Positions 34,371-43,927 of a DNA stretch of 62,039 nt are shown here, in pieces (position 1 is the stretch's first letter; every line of letters begins with the position of its first letter). Source of the DNA: Pedobacter ureilyticus (GTDB lineage Bacteria > Bacteroidota > Bacteroidia > Sphingobacteriales > Sphingobacteriaceae). The notes under the pieces are model-generated. The model was not told the DNA's origin. It did not search any database and saw only the letters and a program-made list of their open reading frames with translations. The stretch lies in contig NZ_SSHJ01000025.1 in NCBI RefSeq assembly GCF_005925345.1, positions 1 through 62,039 of the forward strand. Reading direction: 5' to 3'. The position numbers and the translations under genes are program-made.

Positions 34371-35600
34371 ATGAGCAAAAAATTACTCTATTTAATAGTG
34401 CTAAAACTCTCTTTCTGCTTAACCACCTTTGCGCAAGGTAATTTTACTATCAGCGGTACGGTTAGAGACGACAAAGAAACCATACCTGGCGCAGCAATCT
34501 ATTTAAGCGGAACTAAAATATCTACGATTACAAACAACGAAGGTAAATTCAGCATAGGCAAACTCCCCGCCGGAAATTACGATATTTTGATCCAAGTGGT
34601 GGGTTACCTCCCCTATTCAAAAAGCGTGGTCATTTCAGATAAAAACATCCATATCGACGCCACAATTAAAGCTAATGCGGTTACCTTGCAAGAGGTTGTA
34701 ATTAAACCCGATCCTAACCGATTGGCCTACTTAAACCTATTTAAAGAATTTTTTATAGGCAGAACACCCAACGCCAAAGAATGCAAGATTTTAAATAGTG
34801 AGGTGCTAAATATCGATTACAATAAGCAAGCTAGAGTACTATCGGTAAACAGCAGAGAATTTCTCATTATAGAAAATAAAGCATTAGGTTATAGAATTAA
34901 ATATCTATTGCAAAACTTCGAGTATGATTATAGAAGTCGCATTGTCTATTTCGCAGGCTTCCCATTTTTTGAAGAAATGAAAGGATCAAAATCCAAAATC
35001 AACAAATGGAATAAGAGACGTAATACCGCTTACTATGGCTCTTCACAACATTTTTTTCAATCGTTGTACCAGGGCAAGGCAGAAAAAGAAGGCTTTGTGC
35101 TCCATAAATTGGCAACCATTGGCAACAAACACAGACAGCCAGATAGCGTGATTAATGCCAATATTAAACGATTAACCGCTGGCACAAAAGCCATTAATAT
35201 GCTTACCTTCAACAAAGACGATTCGTTAAATTTTTGGCTGAAAGAACGAAGCAAACCTAAAGCTATGGCGGTATTAAATAAAGCGCAAGTACTTACCGAT
35301 ACCTTAGTAAAAACTTACAATAAAGATGTTAAGTCGATCAATTTTACTGATGAGCTATTTGTTATGTATACCAAAGAGAAAGAAACCGAAGAATTCAGCA
35401 ATTTGGGATTTCAGGTAAGTAGAGCTCCAGATATGGGGAATTTTCAGGTATCGCTCATTAACTTATTAGATCCGCCAATCTTGTTTTACAGAAATGGAAG
35501 TGTTGCTAACCCCAGAAGCTTCTTAAACAAAGGGTTTTGGGCTTACGAAAAAATGGCCGATGCCGTGCCTATAGAATTTAAACCAATAGTTTTCAAATAG
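34371..35600 (+). CDS. Exported CarboxypepD-regulatory-like domain protein
   Basis: 409 residues with a signal peptide ending at TTFAQG (about residue 22). Residues 24-105 form a carboxypeptidase regulatory-like beta-sandwich (FTISGTVRDDKETIPGAAIYLSGTKISTITNNEGKFSIGKLPAGNYDILIQVVGYLPYSKSVVI), followed by LQEVVIKPD as in TonB-receptor N-termini. There is no plug or barrel. The remaining 300 residues are unassigned and may be a cell-surface domain. Such truncated-looking proteins are common in Sphingobacteriaceae and their role is unknown. Confidence 0.8.
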   Translation: MSKKLLYLIVLKLSFCLTTFAQGNFTISGTVRDDKETIPGAAIYLSGTKISTITNNEGKFSIGKLPAGNYDILIQVVGYLPYSKSVVISDKNIHIDATIKANAVTLQEVVIKPDPNRLAYLNLFKEFFIGRTPNAKECKILNSEVLNIDYNKQARVLSVNSREFLIIENKALGYRIKYLLQNFEYDYRSRIVYFAGFPFFEEMKGSKSKINKWNKRRNTAYYGSSQHFFQSLYQGKAEKEGFVLHKLATIGNKHRQPDSVINANIKRLTAGTKAINMLTFNKDDSLNFWLKERSKPKAMAVLNKAQVLTDTLVKTYNKDVKSINFTDELFVMYTKEKETEEFSNLGFQVSRAPDMGNFQVSLINLLDPPILFYRNGSVANPRSFLNKGFWAYEKMADAVPIEFKPIVFK

Positions 35601-35637
35601 TTTTGTAAAGCAATACGAGTAGCTTTTCGGATACCTC

Positions 35638-35739
35638 AGCCCTGCTTTCGCTGCAATCTTTTTGTTTTTTTTACTGCCAGTCCTAACAGCAGGTATTAGA
35701 AACAAAAAGTATTTACGCATCAATCAGGTTTAAAACACA
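35638..35739. repeat. Composite intergenic element, copy 1
   Basis: Left motif AGCCCTGCTTTCGCTGCAAT-CTTTTTG (35638-35664) and right motif AAAAAGTATTTACGCATCAA-TCAGGTTTAAAACACA (35704-35739), about 40 bases apart. Same left and right motifs at 40697 and 46490. It occupies the 559-base gap between 35600 and 36160. The rest of that gap shows AT-rich sequence and no convincing frame. Confidence 0.6.
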
Positions 35740-36130
35740 AACCAGCTGCAACTAGGTTAACTTAAGGTGAGTTCGGGATAAGAAAATTATGCTATTTGCT
35801 AGCGATAGCGCTTCAAATCTTCGTTCAGCTAATTTTCGGTCTCTTATTTTTTAACTATTTTTTGTTTGTTTTAATGACGTTAAAGAGCGCTTACGCGGTT
35901 TTCGGACCGCACCAATAGGCCAAAGCACTTTCTTTGAAAGAAAAAAATAAGCAACCGAGAGTTTTTGTTACTTTTTGCGGTCAAAAATTAAGAGCCCAGT
36001 GGCGGCGAGCTAAAAAAAATACGTTTAATGCGATTTTCTCAAGAATTGTAAAAATACTTAACTCGAACTCAAGTTAACTTAACTACCACCGTATATTTTT
36101 CATCAAAAACGAGTAAAAATCCCCGTATAA

Positions 36131-36151
36131 ATTACTAATATTTTTAGTAAT
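36131..36151. promoter_or_regulatory. Dyad overlapping the promoter of the radical SAM gene
   Basis: ATTACTAA-five bases-TTAGTAAT, perfect eight-base arms. The right arm overlaps TAATTTTA (36148-36155), a seven-of-eight -7 element located four bases before the ATG at 36160. This is a possible operator. Confidence 0.35.
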
Positions 36152-36159
36152 TTTAAACC

Positions 36160-37230
36160 ATGAAAGTAGATGAAGAAGGAAATGCTTATTTAAGTGGCAG
36201 AGGCGCACAGCTGAATACAGATAATAAATTTTTGAAAAATAGTTTGAGCAAAGCGCATGTAGAGGCTATAGATGATTGGGAAATCGCCAACGAAAAGACC
36301 TCCTTCGTTTTCAGTGACGCTAAATCTATTGTAAACAAAGTAGAAAGTCCCGATGTAAATATGATTTATTCGCTAAACCCGTACCAAGGTTGCGAGCATG
36401 GCTGCATTTATTGTTATGCCCGCAACTCGCACGAATATTGGGGTTACAGCGCTGGATTGGATTTTGAACGGAAAATCATTGTTAAAAAAGATGCTCCCGA
36501 GCTTTTTAAAAAGTTTGTCGAGAAGAAAGGCTGGGGTGCGCTACCTATCTCCCTCTCTGGCAATACCGATTGTTATCAACCTTGCGAAAGGAAATTCCAG
36601 CTCACTAGGCAAATTTTAAAAATTGCTTTAGATTATAAACAGCCCATCTCTATGATTACAAAAAACTCGCTCATCATCAGAGATCTGGATATTATACAAG
36701 AGATGGCGAAGCACAAATTAATTAGTGTTTATGTTTCTATTACCTCTTTAAATGAAGATTTAAGGCAAAAATTAGAGCCAAGAACTACCACAGCTAAACA
36801 ACGTTTAAAAATAATTGAGCAATTAAGCAAAGCTAATGTGCCTATGGGGGTAATGGCAGCACCGATGATACCAGGATTAAATAACCACGAAATTCCGGTG
36901 ATTTTAAAAGCAAGTGCCGAAGCGGGAGCTATAGGAGCTGGTTACACAGTTGTTAGGCTAAATGGCGCCATCAGTAAAATATTTGAAGATTGGTTGGCAA
37001 AAAACTTTCCCGATCGTTTTGAAAAAGTATGGCACCAAATACAAGATTGCCATAACGGAAATGTTAACGATAGCAGATTTGGAGCAAGAATGCGTGGTGA
37101 GGGACATTTTGCCCAGCTCATAAGCAGTACTTTTAAACTGCACTGCAAGTTAAATGGCTTAAACGTCAATAAAATTGAGCTAGATAGTTCTTCATTTAAA
37201 GTTCCGCAAGCTCAATTGAACTTATTCTAG
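36160..37230 (+). CDS. PA0069-family radical SAM protein
   Basis: 356 residues. The 4Fe-4S cluster motif C-x3-C-x2-C is at Cys78, Cys82 and Cys85 in YQGCEHGCIYCYARNSHEYWGYSAGLDFE, characteristic of the spore-photolyase-like/PA0069 group. SLSGNTDCYQPCERKFQLTRQIL and LEPRTTTAKQRLKIIEQL follow. It acts on an unknown substrate in the cytoplasm. The C-terminal 60 residues include a DSRFGARMRGEGHFAQLI stretch conserved in this group. It ends one base before the convergent rlpA-like gene, so the two transcripts overlap at their 3' ends. Confidence 0.88.
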   Translation: MKVDEEGNAYLSGRGAQLNTDNKFLKNSLSKAHVEAIDDWEIANEKTSFVFSDAKSIVNKVESPDVNMIYSLNPYQGCEHGCIYCYARNSHEYWGYSAGLDFERKIIVKKDAPELFKKFVEKKGWGALPISLSGNTDCYQPCERKFQLTRQILKIALDYKQPISMITKNSLIIRDLDIIQEMAKHKLISVYVSITSLNEDLRQKLEPRTTTAKQRLKIIEQLSKANVPMGVMAAPMIPGLNNHEIPVILKASAEAGAIGAGYTVVRLNGAISKIFEDWLAKNFPDRFEKVWHQIQDCHNGNVNDSRFGARMRGEGHFAQLISSTFKLHCKLNGLNVNKIELDSSSFKVPQAQLNLF

Positions 37231-37231
37231 G

Positions 37232-37585
37232 TTATCTTTTTTTCTTATATTCTATTTTAACACTCCCAACACCTTGGTTGATTAGCCCAATTTTCCTTGC
37301 AGATTTTTTAGATAAATCTATAATTCTACCCGCCACAAAAGGACCCCTATCTTGTATAACCACCTTGGTACTTTTTCCGTTGCCTAAATTGGTTACCTTA
37401 ACTTTGGTACCGAATGGTAGAGTTTTATGCGCTGCAATTTTTTTAGAGTTTCTGAAAGTTACACCGCTAGCCGTTTTTCTGCCATTAAATTTATCGGCAT
37501 AATAAGATGCTTTTCCTGTTTGGCTTAACTTGGAGGTACAAGAAAAGAAAAACGCAGCAGCTAAAAATAGTAAAGTATTTTTCAT
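37232..37585 (-). CDS. RlpA-family septal ring lytic transglycosylase-like lipoprotein
   Basis: 117 residues. Lipobox FFFSC near residues 11-15, then a double-psi beta-barrel with GKASYYADKFNGRKTASGVTFRNSKKIAAHKTLPFGTKVKVTNLGNGKSTKVVIQDRGPFVAGRIIDLSKKSARKIG. The catalytic aspartate expected in family members is in IQDRGP. It has no SPOR domain, so it is a minimal form that may cleave naked glycan strands or only bind peptidoglycan. Convergent with the radical SAM gene, one base apart. Confidence 0.88.
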   Translation of the reverse strand: MKNTLLFLAAAFFFSCTSKLSQTGKASYYADKFNGRKTASGVTFRNSKKIAAHKTLPFGTKVKVTNLGNGKSTKVVIQDRGPFVAGRIIDLSKKSARKIGLINQGVGSVKIEYKKKR

Positions 37586-37603
37586 GTTAACCTATTGTAT
37601 ATT

Positions 37604-37699
37604 TTAGCCACAGATGCACAGATCTGTTAACTTAAATGATGAAATGTGGATTGAATACCAAAATCGTCTTAGAATATTCATCTCTGTATCTGTGGCTAA
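37604..37699. repeat. 96-bp inverted repeat with GCCACAGAT arms
   Basis: TTAGCCACAGAT at the left end and ATCTGTGGCTAA at the right pair perfectly, and the next eight bases pair loosely (GCACAGAT with ATCTCTGT). Related sequences at 13951 (half) and 24503. Confidence 0.7.
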
Positions 37700-37737
37700 T
37701 TACCAAATACAAACGACTTCATATTATCTAAACATAA

Positions 37738-37769
37738 AAATAGCCCCGAAATTATTTTCAGGGCTATTT
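37738..37769 (-). terminator. Rho-independent terminator of clpC
   Basis: On the minus strand AAATAGCCC, inner GAAA/TTTC, then GGGCTATTTTT: a long stem ending in Ts, about 40 bases past the clpC stop. Confidence 0.85.
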
Positions 37770-37780
37770 ATTTTAAGCTG

Positions 37781-37820
37781 ACGCTCTTTCGCTCTCACGC
37801 TCTTACGCTCTTATGCTCCC
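37781..37820. repeat. 8-bp tandem repeat running into the clpC stop codon
   Basis: Four units close to ACGCTCTT followed by ATGCTCCC. The clpC stop codon (37811-37813) lies inside the tract, so slippage would mostly alter the 3' untranslated part. Confidence 0.6.
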
Positions 37821-40345
37821 TCTTCTTTCTTTTTCTTTTTGCTACTTCCTTTAGGAGCAATTACAATTTCCTCTTTTTCCTTATCGTAATTTACCTCAAG
37901 CGTATCTCCTTCAGTTACTTCTCCTTTTAAAATCTCCTCAGCAATTGGATCTTCTAAGTATTTCTGGATAGCACGTTTTAACGGACGAGCACCAAAAGCA
38001 CTATCGAAACCTTTCTCTGCGATGAAATTTTTCGCCTCATCAGTTAACTTAATTTGGTAACCTAACGAAAGTACTCTTCCAAATAAACCTCTCAATTCGA
38101 TATCGATAATTTTGAAGATTTCTTCTTTACCAAGAGAGTTGAACACCACAACATCATCAATTCTGTTTAAAAACTCTGGTGCAAATGCACGTTTCAAAGC
38201 ACTCTCAATTACACCTCTGCTGTGTGCTTCTGTCTGACTAGTTTTTGCCGTAGTAGAAAAACCAACACCAGCTCCAAAATCTTTCAATTGGCGTGCACCA
38301 ATATTAGAAGTCATGATGATAATCGTATTTCTAAAATCAACTTTTCTACCTAAGCTATCAGTCAACTGACCTTCATCTAATACCTGTAATAAGATATTAA
38401 ATACATCAGGATGTGCTTTCTCAATCTCATCTAACAACACTACCGAGTAAGGCTTGCGACGAACTTTCTCCGTTAGCTGCCCGCCTTCTTCATAACCCAC
38501 ATATCCCGGAGGCGCTCCTACTAAACGAGAAACAGCAAATTTCTCCATGTATTCGCTCATGTCAATTTGGATCAACGAATCTTCAGCATCGAACATGAAA
38601 CGAGCCAATTCTTTAGCTAACTCGGTTTTACCAACACCAGTTGGGCCTAAGAAAATAAATGAACCAATTGGTTTTTTAGGATCTTTTAATCCAGCTCTTG
38701 TGCGTTGTATAGCTTTAGTTAACTTCTTAATAGCATCATCCTGACCAATAATTTTATCGGCCACGGTATCATACATATTCAATAACTTGGTACTATCTGT
38801 TTGTCCAACACGTTGCAACGGAATACCAGTCATCATAGACACCACTTCTGCAACACTATCTTCAGAAACTTCGTAACGCTTAGTTTTAGTCTCTGCTTCC
38901 CACTCTGCTTTAGCTTTATCTAATTCTTCGAGCAAGTTCTTTTCTGTATCACGTAGCTTAGCAGCCTCTTCATACTTTTGGCTTTTCACTACACGGTTTT
39001 TCTCTAACTTGATATCTTCGATTTTACTTTCTATAGCAATGATATTATCAGGAACGTGAATGTTAGTTAAGTGAACTCTCGAACCAGCTTCGTCCAAAGC
39101 ATCAATTGCTTTATCAGGTAAAAACCTATCAGTAATATACCTAGATGTTAAAGCCACACAAGCATTAATTGCAGCTTCGGTATAAGTTACACCGTGGTGG
39201 TCTTCATATTTTTCTTTGATACGATTTAAGATTTCGATAGTTTCATCTGGTGTAGCAGGCTCAATCATCACTTTTTGGAAACGACGGTCTAAAGCACCAT
39301 CTTTCTCAATGTACTGACGATATTCGTCTAAAGTAGTAGCACCAATACATTGTATTTCGCCTCTAGCCAACGCTGGCTTAAACATATTCGAAGCATCTAA
39401 AGAGCCCGAGGCGCCACCCGCACCTACAATAGTATGAATCTCGTCGATGAACAAAATCACATCGGTAGATTTTTCCAACTCGTTCATTACCGCTTTCATA
39501 CGCTCCTCAAACTGGCCGCGGTATTTTGTACCCGCCACCAAAGAAGCTAAATCTAAAGTAACAACACGTTTGCCGAACAGCACTCTCGATACCTTACGTT
39601 GTACAATGCGCAATGCCAAACCTTCGGCTATAGCACTTTTACCCACGCCAGGTTCCCCAATTAAAATCGGGTTGTTTTTCTTTCTACGCGACAAAATTTG
39701 CGACACACGTTCAATTTCTTTCTCACGACCAACAATTGGGTCTAGCCTGCCTTCTTCTGCAGCACGTGTTAAATCTCTACCGAAATTATCTAGAACAGGA
39801 GTTTTCGATTTAATATCAGAAACTTTTTTAGGAGCAGTAAAGCTTTCTTCTTCTTGGTAATCATCATCGCCACCGGCAGTACCGCCACTTTGTGCTTCGT
39901 CTCTAAATCCGTTTTTATTAACCTCTACTTCTTGTTTAAAAATCTCGTAGTTAATACCATATTGCAATAAAATCTGCGATGCAATATTATCATCATCCCT
40001 TAAAATAGACAACAATAAATGCTCAGTGCCAATTAAATCGCTTTTAAATATTTTTGCCTCTAAATAAGTAATCTTCAAAACTTTTTCGGCTTGTTTGGTT
40101 AAGGGGATGTTGCCCAAATTAACCGTAACGCTCGAAGTGCCTCTCACAGCCTCCTCAATAGAGCGGCGAAGTTTCAAGGTATCAACACTTAATGATTTTA
40201 AAATCTTAATTGCCATACCATCTCCTTCGCGAATAAGGCCCAACAACAAGTGCTCAGCTCCTATATAATCGTGTCCTAACCTCAGGGCTTCTTCCCTGCT
40301 GAAAGAAATCACATCTTTAACTTGTGGTGAAAATTTAGCTTCCAT
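37811..40345 (-). CDS. clpC: Clp protease ATP-binding subunit ClpC
   Basis: 844 residues, a class-I HSP100 unfoldase. Order: two Clp-N repeats (about 1-145), an acidic glycine-rich linker, and AAA1 with Walker [10 protein letters not shown] at 230-238 and Walker [15 protein letters not shown]-like middle segment ([19 protein letters not shown]) follows, then AAA2 with [10 protein letters not shown] near 567 and [14 protein letters not shown], and a ClpP-facing GVGFS loop. The C-terminus is Lys/Glu-rich. It feeds substrates to ClpP in protein quality control. The single gene has a terminator and a long upstream gap containing the hairpin AACATATTTATA/TATAAATATGTT at 40463-40498. Confidence 0.95.
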   Translation of the reverse strand: MEAKFSPQVKDVISFSREEALRLGHDYIGAEHLLLGLIREGDGMAIKILKSLSVDTLKLRRSIEEAVRGTSSVTVNLGNIPLTKQAEKVLKITYLEAKIFKSDLIGTEHLLLSILRDDDNIASQILLQYGINYEIFKQEVEVNKNGFRDEAQSGGTAGGDDDYQEEESFTAPKKVSDIKSKTPVLDNFGRDLTRAAEEGRLDPIVGREKEIERVSQILSRRKKNNPILIGEPGVGKSAIAEGLALRIVQRKVSRVLFGKRVVTLDLASLVAGTKYRGQFEERMKAVMNELEKSTDVILFIDEIHTIVGAGGASGSLDASNMFKPALARGEIQCIGATTLDEYRQYIEKDGALDRRFQKVMIEPATPDETIEILNRIKEKYEDHHGVTYTEAAINACVALTSRYITDRFLPDKAIDALDEAGSRVHLTNIHVPDNIIAIESKIEDIKLEKNRVVKSQKYEEAAKLRDTEKNLLEELDKAKAEWEAETKTKRYEVSEDSVAEVVSMMTGIPLQRVGQTDSTKLLNMYDTVADKIIGQDDAIKKLTKAIQRTRAGLKDPKKPIGSFIFLGPTGVGKTELAKELARFMFDAEDSLIQIDMSEYMEKFAVSRLVGAPPGYVGYEEGGQLTEKVRRKPYSVVLLDEIEKAHPDVFNILLQVLDEGQLTDSLGRKVDFRNTIIIMTSNIGARQLKDFGAGVGFSTTAKTSQTEAHSRGVIESALKRAFAPEFLNRIDDVVVFNSLGKEEIFKIIDIELRGLFGRVLSLGYQIKLTDEAKNFIAEKGFDSAFGARPLKRAIQKYLEDPIAEEILKGEVTEGDTLEVNYDKEKEEIVIAPKGSSKKKKKEEGA

Positions 40346-40462
40346 AATCTGTATGTTATCGGGGACGACACTAAACTATAAATTTGTTTTATAAATACGG
40401 CGTCTCGATTTTTATAATTTATCAACAATTACGCCATATTGGTGGAATAAGCTACATAACGC

Positions 40463-40498
40463 AACATATTTATAACAGCATTTTACTATAAATATGTT
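40463..40498. promoter_or_regulatory. Perfect 12-bp dyad upstream of clpC
   Basis: AACATATTTATA, a twelve-base loop, TATAAATATGTT, 118 bases before the clpC start. AT-only arms, so chance is possible; an operator or structured leader is also possible. The rest of the 617-base gap 40346-40962 holds the composite repeat below and AT-rich sequence. Confidence 0.35.
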
Positions 40499-40696
40499 TT
40501 TAATAATGCTTTTGTTACCCCATTTGAATAAAATTTTTACAATTAAATATACGCAAAACGCCTATTGTCGGTTTTATGTAAGCTTTTACGCTGCTCCATT
40601 TACTGACAAAAAATGTAAAGTCTAGCTACAAAGTAGAAGTTTTGGCAGTTAATTTATTTTTTTGGAAAGCAAAGACGGTATTTCTTCGGTTCGGTT

Positions 40697-40850
40697 AGTC
40701 CCGTTTTTCTTTATAATCTTTTTGCTGGCACTGCCCTTAAATAATTGTCATGCTGAGTTTATCGAAGCATCTATTACAGCACAATCCTTCGACAAGCTCA
40801 GGATGACATCCGCAAAAAGTATTTCCACTTCAATCGGGTTTGATTAACAA
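40697..40850. repeat. Composite intergenic element, copy 2, with nested palindrome
   Basis: Left motif AGTCCCGTTTTTCTTTATAA-TCTTTTTG (40697-40724); right motif AAAAAGTATTTCCACTTCAA-TCGGGTTTGATTAACAA (to 40850). Nested inside at 40746-40808 is a separate palindrome, TGTCATGCTGAG ... CTCAGGATGACA, of a type with GAAGCAT/CTTCGACAAG arms. Confidence 0.65.
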
Positions 40851-40962
40851 AGGTAGCTGTACAAACCGTTCTTTACGAATACTTAAAAATTCTTCGTTGA
40901 TTATTTACCGCAAAGGTTTTTAAGAAATCGCAAAGTTGCGCAAAGGCAAATCTTATGAAATG

Positions 40963-41586
40963 CTAATCTGCAAACACATCATCAATTTTTAGTACAAAAT
41001 CTGGCAATACAGTAGAACCAACTTCTTCGCTCAACGTAAATAATTTAGAAGGCTGAAATTTTCCCATATCATCTAAGGTGTAAATCATCAAGGTCTGCTC
41101 ACCTGGACTAACCACCCAATATTCTTTTACGCCAAACTCCTCGTAAACGTTATACTTATTTAAAAGCTCTTTTTTATTATTTCCTGGCGATAGAATTTCT
41201 ACCACTAAATCTGGAGCGCCCAAACAACCTTTATCATCTAACTTACTTTTATCGCAAACCACACAAAGGTCGGGTTGCAAAACAGTATAAATATCTTTAT
41301 CAGCTTTGCTACCTTTCGGAAAACGAACATCAAACGGAGCTACATAAACATCACAAGGTTTTCCATGCAAAAAGTTAGCGATAGGTCTAAATAACTGAGT
41401 TAAAACCTTCTGGTGCAATCTTGCTGGCCCAGGGCTCCTCTTATAGATTTTCCCTTTAATGAGCTCTAGTCTTTCGTCGAAAAGCCAGTTCAAATAGTTC
41501 GCATAACTGTATGTTAAGTTCTCGTCTAATTCGTTAAACGAATAAACTTTTTCATCGGGTAATGGATATGTTTTTACTGTAGGCAT
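40963..41586 (-). CDS. Uma2-family (DUF820) endonuclease-like protein
   Basis: 207 residues with a PD-(D/E)xK nuclease fold. The core reads TVLQPDLCVVCDKSKLDDKGCLGAPDLVVEILSPGNNKKELLNKYNVYEEFGVKEYWVVSP, with the Asp in PDL, Glu in VVEILSP and Lys downstream forming the expected metal site. The family is abundant in cyanobacteria and some Bacteroidetes and is often linked to mobile DNA, but no enzyme role is firmly known. Start taken at ATG 41586; a TTG at 41592 is in frame but overlaps the TAAGTTTG promoter element at 41590-41597. Confidence 0.8.
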   Translation of the reverse strand: MPTVKTYPLPDEKVYSFNELDENLTYSYANYLNWLFDERLELIKGKIYKRSPGPARLHQKVLTQLFRPIANFLHGKPCDVYVAPFDVRFPKGSKADKDIYTVLQPDLCVVCDKSKLDDKGCLGAPDLVVEILSPGNNKKELLNKYNVYEEFGVKEYWVVSPGEQTLMIYTLDDMGKFQPSKLFTLSEEVGSTVLPDFVLKIDDVFAD

Positions 41587-41589
41587 ACT

Positions 41590-41597
41590 CAAACTTA
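41590..41597 (-). promoter_or_regulatory. TAnnTTTG element of the Uma2-family gene
   Basis: TAAGTTTG on the minus strand, exact consensus, three bases before the ATG at 41586. Predicted leaderless or nearly so. Confidence 0.45.
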
Positions 41598-41682
41598 GCT
41601 AAAACCAATAAGAAAAACAACTTTTCAGGGCTTGTAACCTAACATTAAAAAGCTATTAAACATAAGAAATTCAGTGCATTGC

Positions 41683-43641
41683 CTAAAATTTCATTCTTTG
41701 TATGCGTACCGCATTTAATATAGCTAGAAACGCCACGCCAACATCTGCAAAAACGGCTTCCCACATGGTAGCCAAACCCCCAGCGCCCAATATCAACACT
41801 ATTGCTTTTACGCCAAATGCTAAACCTATATTTTGGTAAACAATCTTCTTTGTAGCCTTACCGATTTTTATAGCCGTAGCAATTTTGCTTGGCATATCAT
41901 TCTGTATCACTACATCTGCAGTTTCTATGGCGACGTCACTGCCTAAAGCACCCATAGCCATACCTACATCACTTAAAGCCAAAACTGGCGCATCGTTAAT
42001 TCCATCTCCAATAAAAGCAACTACCCTATTCGGTTCGGCTTTTATTTTTTCTAGCTGAGTAACTTTATCTTCTGGCAGTAAATCGCCATACGCTTCGTCT
42101 ACACCTAATTCTTTGGCCACTTTTTGCGTAATCGAAGTTTTATCGCCACTTAGCATTACAATTTTATTTACCCCAACCGCATGCAAAGTTGTAATCGCTT
42201 GTTTCGCATCAGGCTTGGCTTCATCAGCAATGGTTACAAAACCTGCATACTTTCCGGCAACAGCCAAAATCACTGTAGTTTCTACTTGTTCATCAACCTC
42301 GGTAGGGTAAATTACACCAAACTGTTTAAGCAACTTACCATTGCCAGCCAACACTTCATTACCATTAATTTCGGCTTTCAAACCATGACCAGCAACTTCT
42401 TTTACATTTTGGACAGGCAGCAAAGTATCAACACTATTATAGGCCACAATCGCTTTGGCTATTGGGTGGGTAGATTGACTTTCGATACTCGCCAAATAGT
42501 TTACAAACTCCTTTTCGGGGATTTCACTTTGTATTTCCTTAACCTTAAAAACTCCTTGAGTTAACGTTCCTGTTTTATCTAAAACTACGGTATTTACCTT
42601 CGTGATTAAGTCCAAGTAATTAGAACCTTTAAACAAAATACCATTGGCAGAGGCAGCGCCAATTCCACCAAAATAACCTAAAGGAATTGAAATAACCAAG
42701 GCGCAAGGACAAGAGATTACCAAGAAAACCAAGGCACGATACAACCAAACATTAAACTCGTAATTAGCTACAAAAAAGTAAGGCAGTAGAGTTAAAGCTA
42801 CTGCTAAAAAGAAAACAATTGGCGTGTAGATTTTCGCAAATCTACGGATCAATAGTTCCGTTTTGGCTTTCTTAGCACTGGCATTTTGCACCAAATCTAA
42901 AATTTTGGAAAGTGCACTGTCCTCAAACTTTTTAGTAACCTTTAAAGTAATTACTCCTTCTAAATTGAGCATTCCAGCAAGTACTTGCTCTCCCTTTCTA
43001 ATGGTTTTAGGCTTACTTTCTCCAGTTAAGGCAGCAGTATTAAAACTTGCACTTTCGCTCTCCAACTCTCCATCTAAGGGAGCTTTTTCTCCAGCTTTTA
43101 GTTGAATACTTTCTCCTATCTCGATTTCGGTAGGTTTTACATCTATAAACGTTCCATTTTTTAGTACTGTTGCTGTTTCTGGTCTTACATCTAATAAAGC
43201 TTTGATATTATTTTTCGCTCTGCTTACTGCAGCGCCCTGAAACAATTCTCCAATGCTATAAAACAGCATTACAGCAACTGCTTCTGGATATTCGCCCAAA
43301 GCAAACGCACCAATTGTAGCCAACGCCATTAATAAAAACTCAGTAAAAACATCGCCTTTGGCAACGGTTATAAAAGCCTCTTTAATTACTGGCCATGCTA
43401 CCAAAAAGTAGGCAACTAAATACCAACCTAACCTCAAATAGTCTTTAAAAAATGTAACCGAGAAAAAGTCGAATGCTATGGCAATTAATAAAAGTGTTAA
43501 GCTAGCTATAGCTGGCAAATATGTTTTGAATGCCGATGCATCTCCATGATCATGATTATGATCGTGCGCTGCGATATGCTGATCTTCTGGGTGCTGATGC
43601 CCGCAGCAGCCGTCTTCGTTACGATGTTGATGTGGAGTCAT
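41683..43641 (-). CDS. Heavy-metal P1B-type ATPase (zinc/cadmium/lead exporter type)
   Basis: 652 residues. The His/Cys-rich N-terminus (GCCGHQHPEDQHIAAHDHNHDHG) can bind metal and stands in place of a ferredoxin-like metal domain. Cys311-Pro-Cys313 in ISCPCALVISIPLG is the transmembrane metal site, Asp355 in DKTGTLTQG is phosphorylated, HP appears in SQSTHPIAKAI, and GDGINDAPVLALSDVGMAMG is the hinge. A C-terminal membrane Asp in FADVGVAFLAILNA fits the zinc/cadmium group. The start at ATG 43641 is preferred: a TTG at 43662 overlaps the TAATTTTG promoter element. It stands alone; no metal regulator is adjacent. Confidence 0.93.
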   Translation of the reverse strand: MTPHQHRNEDGCCGHQHPEDQHIAAHDHNHDHGDASAFKTYLPAIASLTLLLIAIAFDFFSVTFFKDYLRLGWYLVAYFLVAWPVIKEAFITVAKGDVFTEFLLMALATIGAFALGEYPEAVAVMLFYSIGELFQGAAVSRAKNNIKALLDVRPETATVLKNGTFIDVKPTEIEIGESIQLKAGEKAPLDGELESESASFNTAALTGESKPKTIRKGEQVLAGMLNLEGVITLKVTKKFEDSALSKILDLVQNASAKKAKTELLIRRFAKIYTPIVFFLAVALTLLPYFFVANYEFNVWLYRALVFLVISCPCALVISIPLGYFGGIGAASANGILFKGSNYLDLITKVNTVVLDKTGTLTQGVFKVKEIQSEIPEKEFVNYLASIESQSTHPIAKAIVAYNSVDTLLPVQNVKEVAGHGLKAEINGNEVLAGNGKLLKQFGVIYPTEVDEQVETTVILAVAGKYAGFVTIADEAKPDAKQAITTLHAVGVNKIVMLSGDKTSITQKVAKELGVDEAYGDLLPEDKVTQLEKIKAEPNRVVAFIGDGINDAPVLALSDVGMAMGALGSDVAIETADVVIQNDMPSKIATAIKIGKATKKIVYQNIGLAFGVKAIVLILGAGGLATMWEAVFADVGVAFLAILNAVRIQRMKF

Positions 43642-43659
43642 ATCTTGTTTAGAATTAGT

Positions 43660-43667
43660 CAAAATTA
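43660..43667 (-). promoter_or_regulatory. TAnnTTTG promoter element of the metal ATPase gene
   Basis: TAATTTTG on the minus strand, 18 bases before the ATG at 43641, giving a leader of about 14 bases. Confidence 0.5.
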
Positions 43668-43770
43668 TACTTTATAAAACGGTACAAAGCATTTATTGTG
43701 TTACATTATTTTCGTAGGCACACAATAAAAAATGTTAAATAATGTTAAATACATATAAAAACAAATCAGC

Positions 43771-43857
43771 ATGAAAACTTTCAGTCTGTCTTCATTTACT
43801 AATGAAATCCTTAGAAAAACTGGATTGATTAAAATTTACGATTGGTTCAATAAGTAA
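43771..43857 (+). CDS. Possible 28-residue small protein
   Basis: Open frame of 28 codons with ATG and TAA, starting MKTFSLSSFTNEIL and ending IKIYDWFNK. It sits in the 286-base gap between the divergent metal ATPase and M13 peptidase genes. The peptide is amphipathic and basic with a balanced composition, unlike translated AT-rich junk. No homologue is known to me and no clear promoter is seen. Could be a chance frame. Confidence 0.35.
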   Translation: MKTFSLSSFTNEILRKTGLIKIYDWFNK

Positions 43858-43927
43858 TATTTCTATTAATAATAAAAATAAATTTTACTTTTTCCCTAAC
43901 TTCATCTTTCTAATTTATTATACAAAG

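Noticed and set aside
43642..43662. TTG start seven codons upstream for the metal ATPase
   Set aside because: It overlaps the TAATTTTG promoter element, so it would not be in the mRNA.
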